A DNA stretch of 16,076 bases from Ignavibacteriales bacterium (GTDB lineage: Bacteria > Bacteroidota > Ignavibacteria > Ignavibacteriales > Ignavibacteriaceae), in contig DAIEML010000024.1 in NCBI GenBank assembly GCA_027349615.1, positions 1 through 16,076 on the forward strand, in the 5' to 3' direction. Below the pieces are notes generated by a model, which saw nothing but the letters and a program-made list of their open reading frames with translations, was not told the origin of the DNA and made no database searches. This document shows, piece by piece, positions 1 through 7,400 of the stretch. A program made the position numbers and the translations under genes. Every line of letters begins with the position of its first letter. Position 1 is the stretch's first letter.

Positions 1-328
1 AAAACATTTAACAGTGGTAATAAGCGATGCTGATAAATATATGGATAAAAGTAAAGAAGAAATTTATCAGATCGTTTTCGCTGAGCTGGAAAAATATCTT
101 TACATAAAAGATGAAATGATTTCTTCATACAAAATCATTAAAGAAAAAAGAGCAACGTTTATTCCTTCCAAAGAAATCTTGTTTAATCGCCCGGATTCGA
201 AAACTGAATTCAAAAATTTGTTTCTTGCCGGAGATGGGATAAATACAAACTTGCCGTCAACAATTGAAAGCGCAGTGAAAAGCGGTAGAGCAGCGGCTGA
301 CTTGATAATCAATTCTCTTGAAAGTTGA
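1..328 (+). CDS. FAD-dependent amine oxidase-type protein, HpnE-like, 3' end only
   Basis: The reading frame is already open at the window edge (frame from base 2, reading KHLTVVISDADKY), so this is the last ~108 codons of a longer gene. The C-terminus carries the signature of the amine oxidase / phytoene desaturase superfamily: NLFLAGDGINTNLPSTIESA followed by VKSGRAAADLI, where the LAGD and the Gly/Ser-rich helix contact the FAD. The preceding IKEKRATFIPSKEI and the RPDS stretch resemble hydroxysqualene dehydroxylase (HpnE, squalene/hopanoid synthesis) more than CrtI-type carotenoid desaturases. The reaction is therefore inferred: FAD-dependent removal of hydroxyl from hydroxysqualene, or a related desaturation on an isoprenoid. 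The gene converges on the downstream minus-strand peptidase. Family placement is fairly sure. The exact substrate cannot be fixed because the N-terminal dinucleotide-binding fold lies outside the window. Confidence 0.75.
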   Translation, partial: KHLTVVISDADKYMDKSKEEIYQIVFAELEKYLYIKDEMISSYKIIKEKRATFIPSKEILFNRPDSKTEFKNLFLAGDGINTNLPSTIESAVKSGRAAADLIINSLES

Positions 329-352
329 ATATATTTTAACTACTAAATTATT

Positions 353-418
353 GGAGTAATGAAATCCTAAAATTTTTTTTTCAAGGAAAATTACATTACT
401 CCTTAATTCCATTATTCC
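353..418. repeat. degenerate 8-bp tandem repeats with an inverted copy between convergent genes
   Basis: Three adjacent 8-mers, ATTACTCC (395-402), TTAATTCC (403-410) and ATTATTCC (411-418), differ at only one to three positions. An inverted copy, GGAGTAAT, lies at 353-360 and can pair with 395-402; extended by one base, 353-361 pairs with 394-402 as a 9-bp stem. A nine-T run (373-381) lies in the loop rather than after the stem, so this is not a standard intrinsic terminator, although it sits where two convergent transcripts should end. Confidence 0.4.
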
Positions 419-423
419 AACTT

Positions 424-1815
424 TTACAAACCTTCTCGATCAATTAAATAAACAAGCGTAGCAATCGCCGCTGAGCCAAGTTCGAATTCTCTCGGATAAA
501 TAATTGAATATTGATCGTTATCCGAATGATGATAATCAAAATATCTTTGCTCATCCGGAACATAACCGATTAATGCTTTTGCATTTTTAATTTGTCCAAC
601 GTCTTCGCCGCTTCCGCCTTTGCGTACCCAATCTATTCCTGTTCTCTGAAGTATTGGCAGCCAGGTTTTTACTTTTGAAATTATTGTTGAATCAGAAGTA
701 AATGAAAATCCTCTCGGTGCTCCGCTGCCGGCATCGGCTTCAATCGCGGCAAGTTGAATTTCTTTTGCAGTGTCGGCATATTTTTCATAAGCAATTCCGC
801 CGCGTGTTCCATTTTCTTCGTTGATGTAAAAAATGCATCTCAAAGTTTTTTTAGGTTTAATTCCGAGTCGCTTAAATAAATCCAAAACTTCCAACGATTG
901 AATTACACCTGTTCCATCGTCGTTTGCACCAACACCTTTGTCCCAACTGTCAAGGTGCCCGCCGATTGCAATAATTTCATTTGGATTTTCTGTCCCTTTA
1001 AGTTCTCCAATTACATTAAACGATTTTGCATCAGGCAAAGTTTTGCAATTCATCTTTAGATTTACTTTTAATGATGGATCTTCTTTCAAAGCTTTACTCA
1101 AGAAGTCAGCATCTTCATAACCAAGTGCAGCGGCAGGAATTTTTTTGATTGAGTCAGCGTAAATTGTTACACCGGTATGCGGAACGTTATCAAACTTTGT
1201 AGTAATTGAACGAATCAAAACAGCAACTGCGCCATAGCTCGCAGCGCGTGAGGGTCCAAATAATCTTTGATCGACAGCTCCACCGTAACCAGCAAAAGTG
1301 TTAAGCAATCCAGCATCAAGCGGGCGACTGAAAAAAACAATTTTGCCTTTTACCTTATCTTTTAATGAATCAAGTTCTTTGAAATTCTTTACTTCAATTA
1401 CACCAGCAGTTATTCCTGATTTTGGAGTGCCAATGCTTCCGCCTAAATCTGCAATTATTAATTTTCTATTTTTAATTTTTTTTGAATCAACAATTTTTGC
1501 TTCTTCAATATTGCCTCTTACCCAGTGCGGAACCATGACAGGCTGCAGCCAGACTTTATCAAAGCCAAGGCTTTCCATTTTTTGTTTTGCCCACTTAATT
1601 GCCTTCAATGAATTTTCAGAGCCGCTCAACCTTGGTCCAATTTTACAAAGTTCTCCTAAAATTTTATAACCTTTTCTTTCAGTAAGAGCAGTTCGAACAA
1701 AATTATCGGCAGTATTAATAAAAGTTTTTTCATTTGGACTTACCTGAGCTGAGATTTTATCGGGTATATTTATAATTATATATACCGCCAAAATGGTAAG
1801 GATAAATTTTTTCAA
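424..1815 (-). CDS. secreted M28-family zinc metallopeptidase (carboxypeptidase Q-like)
   Basis: This is a predicted exported aminopeptidase/carboxypeptidase of family M28 that trims peptides outside the cytoplasm with two zinc ions. I start it at the TTG at 1815: the minus strand reads AAGGAG (1827-1822), a 6-nt gap, then TTG, giving MKKFILTILAVYIIINIPDK followed by ISAQ, a classic signal peptide likely cleaved near residue 23. The open frame extends upstream to a TTG at 1845, but that would bury the SD inside the gene. In 463-residue numbering the dinuclear centre is visible: H287 (GGHLDS), D299 (GANDDG), E333/E334 (NEENG, the first being the likely general base), D361 (EADAG) and H429/H430 (HHSDND). 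Residues ~100-235 look like the protease-associated (PA) insertion of carboxypeptidase Q-type enzymes. There is no T9SS C-terminal domain, so it probably stays periplasmic. Confidence 0.88.
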   Translation of the reverse strand: MKKFILTILAVYIIINIPDKISAQVSPNEKTFINTADNFVRTALTERKGYKILGELCKIGPRLSGSENSLKAIKWAKQKMESLGFDKVWLQPVMVPHWVRGNIEEAKIVDSKKIKNRKLIIADLGGSIGTPKSGITAGVIEVKNFKELDSLKDKVKGKIVFFSRPLDAGLLNTFAGYGGAVDQRLFGPSRAASYGAVAVLIRSITTKFDNVPHTGVTIYADSIKKIPAAALGYEDADFLSKALKEDPSLKVNLKMNCKTLPDAKSFNVIGELKGTENPNEIIAIGGHLDSWDKGVGANDDGTGVIQSLEVLDLFKRLGIKPKKTLRCIFYINEENGTRGGIAYEKYADTAKEIQLAAIEADAGSGAPRGFSFTSDSTIISKVKTWLPILQRTGIDWVRKGGSGEDVGQIKNAKALIGYVPDEQRYFDYHHSDNDQYSIIYPREFELGSAAIATLVYLIDREGL

Positions 1816-2071
1816 TGAGATCTCCTTAAATATTTGTGAAAGCAATATTTTGATTTTTAATAATTAAAGTTCTGATTAAACCATTATGGTATTTTTTGAT
1901 TCTAACGAATGAAAAAATTTTTATTTTCTGTTTATAATTTTTACAAAGAACAGTATGAATATAAAATATTATTTCTGAAAAATATTTACTTATAATGTAA
2001 ATTATTATTTGTCCTATGCATAATATATGGATACTAAATTTTGACTTTGATAAAATTAGATAAAATAAACA

Positions 2072-2100
2072 TTGATTGTTATAAAGGATGTAACTAAATT
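2072..2100 (+). promoter_or_regulatory. candidate sigma70-type promoter for gltA
   Basis: TTGATT (2072-2077) and TAAATT (2095-2100) are separated by 17 nt and each match the -35 and -10 consensus at four of six positions. In DNA this AT-rich such matches arise by chance, and FCB bacteria often use a different promoter consensus, so this is a weak call. It would imply a gltA leader of roughly 190 nt. Confidence 0.2.
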
Positions 2101-2203
2101 CTACAAGTATTTATTTAATAATATTATGAATACGGTATATTTATAAATTTATATAAGGAGGAATGTACAAGGGGAAACAAATCTTTTAATTTTTCACTTA
2201 AAA

Positions 2204-2233
2204 ATAGTTACTATGGTTTTTAATATAGTTACT
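2204..2233 (+). promoter_or_regulatory. possible operator: repeated ATAGTTACT spaced 21 bp
   Basis: The 9-mer ATAGTTACT occurs at 2204-2212 and again at 2225-2233, a 21-bp period equal to two helical turns. The first copy also forms a perfect 11-bp palindrome, ATAGT-T-ACTAT (2204-2214). This geometry fits a dimeric regulator binding one DNA face in the gltA leader, but no regulator gene is nearby to support it. Confidence 0.25.
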
Positions 2234-2300
2234 GTTTTGAGAAATATAAAATCAAATTAATTAATTATTTTTTAACAACATATATTTAGAGGGGATCATA

Positions 2301-3602
2301 ATGAGCAATGATCATATGACACTCACCGAAACTTCGAAACTGCTACTCCATGATAAGGAGTATGAACTACCTACAATTACCGGATCTGAAGGTGAAGTAG
2401 GAATAGATATTACACAATTAAGAAACAAAAGCGGTGCTATTACTTTTGATAGCGGTTATGGAAATACCGGCTCATGCGAAAGTGCTATAACCTTTATTGA
2501 TGGTGAAAAAGGAATACTTCGTTACCGCGGTTATCCGATAGAAGAGCTTGCTGAAAAATCAAACTTTGTTGAAGTAAGCTATCTTTTAATTTTCGGACAT
2601 TTACCTAACAAAGCAGAATTGGAAAGATTTCATTTCGATCTAACGCATCATAGTTTAATTCATGAAGACATGAAAAAATTCTTTGAAGGTTTCCCGCCAA
2701 CGGCTCATCCGATGGGAATATTATCAGCTATGGTCAGTTCTTTATCTGCATTTTATCCTGAAGCGGGCTATAATGCTGATATTAAATTGAATATTGTTAG
2801 ACTGCTTGCAAAGTTGAAAACAATTGCTGCTTTTTCTTATAAAAAATCAATAGGGCAGCCATATGTATATCCCAGAAACGATTTAAGTTACGCTGCCGAT
2901 ATGCTTCACATGATGTTTGCTGTTCCTTCTGAATCATTTGAAGTTCCCAAAGTTGTTGCAGAGGCATTAGATCTTCTTTTAATTCTTCATGCAGATCACG
3001 AACAAAATTGCAGCACATCAACTGTAAGAATGGTTGGAAGCAGTGAAGCAAATTTATTTGCTTCAATATCTGCTGGAATTTGTGCTTTATGGGGACCATT
3101 GCATGGTGGTGCAAATCAGCAGGTAATTGAAATGCTGGAAAAAATTAAGAATGATGGAAGCGATTTCAAAAAGTATATCAATTTGGCAAAAGATAAAGAA
3201 TCCAAGTTCAAATTGATGGGTTTTGGACATAGAGTTTATAAGAACTTTGATCCACGCGCTCAAATACTTAAAAAATCTGCTGATAAGGTTCTCAATCAAC
3301 TTGGTGTTAACGACCCATTGTTAGATATTGCAAAGAATCTTGAGGAGATTGCTCTTAAAGATCCTTTCTTTATCGAAAGAAAATTATATCCAAATGTAGA
3401 TTTTTATAGCGGAATAATTTATCGGGCAATGGGAATTCCAACAAACATGTTTACAGTTATGTTTGCTCTTGGTAGATTGCCTGGCTGGATAGCTCAATGG
3501 AAAGAAATGAGAGAAACTCCGGGTGCTAGAATTTATCGCCCAAGGCAAATTTATACTGGTGAAACAAAACGTTCTTATGTTTCAACCGACAAAAGAAAAT
3601 AA
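2301..3602 (+). CDS. gltA: citrate synthase (GltA type)
   Basis: Citrate synthase condenses acetyl-CoA with oxaloacetate to citrate, the entry step of the TCA cycle, in the cytoplasm. The 433-residue length and the N-terminal beta-rich extension (residues ~20-75, with YELPTITGSEGEVGIDITQL) match the long hexameric E. coli-like class rather than the short dimeric Gram-positive class. Catalytic residues are visible: H268 in GPLHGGANQQV, H310 in GFGHRVYKNFDPRA and D367 in PNVDFYSG. The substrate-binding HADHEQNCSTS stretch (230-240) and C-terminal RPRQIYTG are also typical. The ATG is preceded by AGAGGGG with a 6-nt gap. The gene is probably monocistronic: a long untranslated region precedes it and a strong terminator follows. 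NADH inhibition is known for this class but cannot be judged from the sequence alone. Confidence 0.97.
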   Translation: MSNDHMTLTETSKLLLHDKEYELPTITGSEGEVGIDITQLRNKSGAITFDSGYGNTGSCESAITFIDGEKGILRYRGYPIEELAEKSNFVEVSYLLIFGHLPNKAELERFHFDLTHHSLIHEDMKKFFEGFPPTAHPMGILSAMVSSLSAFYPEAGYNADIKLNIVRLLAKLKTIAAFSYKKSIGQPYVYPRNDLSYAADMLHMMFAVPSESFEVPKVVAEALDLLLILHADHEQNCSTSTVRMVGSSEANLFASISAGICALWGPLHGGANQQVIEMLEKIKNDGSDFKKYINLAKDKESKFKLMGFGHRVYKNFDPRAQILKKSADKVLNQLGVNDPLLDIAKNLEEIALKDPFFIERKLYPNVDFYSGIIYRAMGIPTNMFTVMFALGRLPGWIAQWKEMRETPGARIYRPRQIYTGETKRSYVSTDKRK

Positions 3603-3622
3603 TATTTGAAAATTATTTTTTT

Positions 3623-3667
3623 AACGTGCAGTTACTTTTTAATTAAAATATGACTGCACGTTTTTTT
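3623..3667 (+). terminator. Rho-independent terminator after gltA
   Basis: A perfect 10-bp stem, AACGTGCAGT (3623-3632) pairing with ACTGCACGTT (3653-3662), encloses a 20-nt AT-rich loop. It runs directly into a seven-T tract (3661-3667). It lies 21 nt past the gltA stop and is the clearest intrinsic terminator in the window. Confidence 0.92.
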
Positions 3668-3704
3668 ATTTAAATTATCCTAATTCAATTAAAATATTGT
3701 TACA

Positions 3705-4217
3705 ATGCAAGAACAATCAAAATATTATATTTCTAAACTGCAACTTATGCCTCATCCGGAAGGCGGATATTTTAAAGAAGTTTATCGATCAGACGAAATA
3801 ATCATGTCAGAAAATCTTCCCAAAAGATTTACTTCAAATAGAAATTATTCAACTTCAATTTATTTTTTATTAGATGGTGAGCAAAAGTCAAATTTTCATA
3901 GATTGAAATCTGATGAGATTTGGCATTTTTATGAAGGAAGTTCAATTAAAATTTTTGTAATTGATGTATTAGGAAATTTATCTGAATATTTACTAGGAAA
4001 AAATTTGGATGAAGGTGGAAAGTTCCAGTTAGTTATAAAACGAAACAATTGGTTTGCTGCAGAATTGAAAGAAGAAAATTCATATAGTTTGATAGGCTGT
4101 ACTGTTTCGCCAGGTTTTAATTATGAAGATTTTGAATTAGCAGATCGTAATAATTTACAAAAACAATTCCCGCAGCATGAAGAAATAATTAAAAAGTTCA
4201 CTAAATTTAGAAAGTAA
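3705..4217 (+). CDS. DUF985 / Cupin_5 family protein
   Basis: This is a 170-residue single-domain cupin of the DUF985 family, which includes yeast Yml079w; its biochemical role is not established. Diagnostic stretches are MPHPEGGYFKEVYRS (residues 15-29), TSIYFLL (50-56), SNFHRLKSDEIWHFYEGSS (62-80, which supplies H65, E71 and H74 as possible metal or ligand contacts) and LIGCTVSPGFNYEDFELAD (129-147). The length is normal for the family and no signal peptide is present, so it is cytoplasmic. It starts at an ATG without a recognisable SD, 37 nt after the gltA terminator, so it needs its own promoter. No neighbour suggests a substrate. The family call is firm and the function unknown. Confidence 0.88.
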   Translation: MQEQSKYYISKLQLMPHPEGGYFKEVYRSDEIIMSENLPKRFTSNRNYSTSIYFLLDGEQKSNFHRLKSDEIWHFYEGSSIKIFVIDVLGNLSEYLLGKNLDEGGKFQLVIKRNNWFAAELKEENSYSLIGCTVSPGFNYEDFELADRNNLQKQFPQHEEIIKKFTKFRK

Positions 4218-4341
4218 ATTTTTTAGTTCTTACTCCACAGAAAAAATCGAAAGTAAATAAAAAATAAGTGATAAAAATTTACCTTATAAGGAATATTCAA
4301 TAATTATAAATTAGATCCGTTGTTTCAATTATTTATAGTTA

Positions 4342-4368
4342 TTGATATTAGTTATGGAATTATATAAT
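4342..4368 (+). promoter_or_regulatory. candidate promoter upstream of sprA
   Basis: TTGATA (4342-4347) and a perfect TATAAT (4363-4368) are separated by 15 nt, shorter than the ideal 17. They lie within the 235-bp gap between the cupin gene and the sprA coding region. That gap also contains a 10-bp palindrome CCTTATAAGG (4282-4291) and a free-standing AGGAGG (4387-4392). It is plausible but unproven in DNA this AT-rich. Confidence 0.25.
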
Positions 4369-4431
4369 TTTTTCGACAAAAATTTTAGGAGGAAGAATAT
4401 AGATACTTTTTACAATAATTATTGTTTATAA
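4354..4431 (+). other. possible leader peptide or severed 5' extension in the sprA frame
   Basis: An ATG at 4354 opens a 25-codon frame (MELYNFFDKNFRRKNIDTFY, then NNYCL) that ends in TAA at 4429-4431. It is in the same frame as sprA, which continues open immediately after this TAA. A strong AGGAGG (4387-4392) lies inside it, 6 nt before an in-frame ATA (4399). It could be a leader ORF, a broken native N-terminus or chance. Confidence 0.2.
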
Positions 4432-4452
4432 TATTTCCATCAGGGAATCCAT

Positions 4453-7400
4453 ATTAATCGTAAAATATTAAAATTAAGTTGGGAGATTGCCCGAGTAATT
4501 GTTTTTGCTGTAATTTTATTTTACGCAGCAATAAATGTTGGTTTCCTTCCACCAATTAATCCTCAAATAAACCGGAGCATTTGGGTTGATGCTCTTTTCA
4601 AATATTATCATCATTTAGACGAACAACAAGAAAATTATAGTTTTAAAGACGATAAAAAAACGGATTTAATTTCTTCAAATAAAAATGGATTTATATTAAA
4701 ATCAGCTGGAACAGAGCAGGCGGATTCTCTAAAAGATATCAAGAATTTAACAAAAACAATTCCACTTGCTGCCGATACTTCAAGAACTGATTCGTTAACT
4801 GCTTTAAGAGACACAACAAAATTAGATTCAATGGCTATTGACTCAACTGCCAGAATAAAATATTTTAAATATAATCGAGAAGATGTTCCATACGTTCAAT
4901 TAAATCTGCAAAATGAATCAAGTTTTTTTGCTCAGCCGTCTGGAAGTGTAGTTACAAAAACAATATCAATTGACTCAACAGGCAAATTTGTTGAAATAAA
5001 AGAATCAGTTGGAGGAAAGCAGACTAAAATTCTTTTGCGAATGCCGATTGATGAATATCTTAAATTAAAGCTTGCTCTTAATGATGAACAACTTTGGAAT
5101 CAACTGGCAGGAGGTTATGAACTAAAAAGTTCAAAGAAAGAACTTGGCCAATTAATTAAAGATATCACAAATTTAGAAATTCCATTACCTAGTGTCGGCG
5201 TCTTAAGTATTTTTGGTAAACCCAAAATCAGTTTGCGGATTGGAGGTGCTGTTGATATTCATGGCGCCTGGAGAAATGAAACGACTCAAGGTGTAACTGC
5301 TTCACTTTTGGGCAATACAAGAAATGAACCGGACTTTAAACAGCAAGTTCAAATAAATGTAAATGGAACGATTGGCGATAAATTAAATATTGCTGCTGAT
5401 TGGAATACTGAGCGAACATTTGAATATCAAAATCAACTTCATATTAAGTATACTGGTTATGAAGATGAAATTGTACAGAGCGTTGAAGCAGGCAACGTGT
5501 CAATGCAGGCTTCACCTCTTGTTGGCGGAAGTGAAGCTTTATTTGGTATTAAAGCTGAATTAAAGCTTGGTCCTTTATCGCTTACAACTTTAGCAAGCCA
5601 GAAAAAAGGAGAGATAAAAGAAGTTTCAGTAAATAGCGGTGCAACTTCCCAAACTTTTTCTATTCGAGCATATAATTATGCTACAAATAATTTCTTTATA
5701 GATACATTATATGCTAGTACTGATCCTAGCTTAAACTTATTTAATAATTATTATGGAAATCCAGTCCCATCGGCTAGTCCACAATATAACGTTAATTATA
5801 TTGAAGTTTGGAAATCTGTAAATACACAAACGATTGATAAATCAAAAGAAAGACAGGTAAATGCTTTTATTAATTTACCTGGAGTAACTAAATCTGGTGA
5901 TCCAACATTGACCTATCCTGGTAATTGGAGCAGTGATACAGTTAATCCTATTCCTGGGCAAATTGAAACCGGAAGGTTTGTTCTTCTTCAGCCTGATGTA
6001 GATTATACAGTTCATCCAGAGACTGGATACATAACTTTTAATACTCAAATTCAAGATAATGATGCCATTGCAGTGTCTTATGTTTTACAAGGTACTACAG
6101 AGAGAGAATATTTCGGAGAATCATTAACTGCTGCTGGTGCAATTACAAGCGCTGATTCAACTAGAAGGTTGGTTCTGAAATTAATTAAACCTGCTTATCT
6201 AAAACCTCAATTTCCGCAGGCATGGAAACTTTTATTGAAAAATATTTATCCGGTTGGTGGAACAAATATTAAGCAAGATGGTTTTGATCTTCAAGTAAAA
6301 TACGAAGTGCCTGGTGCTGACCCAGTTACTGTTTATCCGAATGATGGTAAGCAAGTTCAATTACTAAATGCATTTGGTTTAGATAGATATGATGCCAGTG
6401 GCAACGCAAATCCTGATGGAATTTTTGATTGGAAACCGCAATTAACAGTCTTACCAACTGCCGGCGAAATTATTTTCCCAACACTGGAACCATTTGGTAA
6501 AAATATTCCTACTAGTTTACCGGATTCTTTAGCTTATCAAGATGTTTACGATACAACTCAAAATGGTGCTCAACAGGATAAAATTCATGATAAATGGGAA
6601 ATTACTGGTAAATATTCTGGCGAAGCTACTTCTGTTTATCAACTTGGCTTTAATGTGGTTGAAAATTCAGTAAGAGTAACTTTAAATGGTAGAGAATTAG
6701 CTGTAAATACGGACTACACTGTTGATTATAATATTGGCCAACTTACTATTTTAAATCGCGATGCATTAGTTCCCGGTGCAGATTTAAAAATTACTTATGA
6801 GCAAAATGATTTATTCACTCTTGCATCTAAAACTCTTCTTGGCTTACGTGGAATTGTTAACATTTCCGATAAAACTAAATTAGGATTTTCTTTACTAAAT
6901 CTTAACCAGCAAACTTTAAGCGATAAAGTAAGAATTGGTGAAGAACCTTTGAGCAACACTATAATGGGTGTTGATTTTAATACCGGCAGTGATCTGCCAT
7001 TTTTAACAACTGCATTAGATCATGTAATTTCTACTAAGCAAATGTCTAGCTTTTCTCTAGCTGGAGAATTTGCTTATATGAAACCAAATCCAAATACTAA
7101 GACAAGCACAATTCCTGACGATAACGGTCAGAGTATTGCTTATATTGATGATTTTGAAGGCGCAAAAAAATTAATTCCTATTGGTGTTTCTTATACTTCT
7201 TGGAAAGATTTAAGTGCGCCGGATTCTCTTGCTGCTTTTGCAGATTCAAGTTATAGCCCAGGTGAATATTATAAAAATCTAATGAGTTATAAAGGCAAAG
7301 CTTGGTGGTATTCAATTACACCTTCAAACGTTTTGGTTCCGCAAATTTGGGGCGACAGAAAAAAAGTTGCCACTCAAGATCAACAGGTTCCTGTTATGGA

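Larger units (their letters stand above)
1816..2300. other. 485-bp AT-rich divergent intergenic region (peptidase / gltA)
   Basis: No convincing protein or RNA gene is visible here. The region must hold the promoters of the peptidase (leftward) and gltA (rightward). Structures seen are an 11-bp perfect palindrome ACCATTATGGT (1880-1890), a promoter-like pair at 2072-2100, an SD-like AAGGAGG at 2155-2161 not attached to a good reading frame, a second 11-bp palindrome ATAGTTACTAT (2204-2214) whose first nine bases recur at 2225-2233, and the gltA ribosome binding site AGAGGGG (2288-2294). Confidence 0.6.

Noticed and set aside
938..1669. Open frames on the plus strand inside the peptidase gene
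   Set aside because: They are antisense shadows of a well-supported M28 gene and show no family features or ribosome binding sites.
2797..3299. Minus-strand open frames inside gltA
   Set aside because: They are antisense to conserved catalytic motifs of citrate synthase, with low-complexity translations and no SD.
4282..4291. Palindrome CCTTATAAGG as an sprA operator
   Set aside because: It is a single 10-bp palindrome in very AT-rich DNA with no second copy, too weak to call as a site.
4831..4833. ATG at 4831 as the start of sprA
   Set aside because: It would delete the hydrophobic export segment and ~126 codons of coding-like sequence that are open in the same frame.
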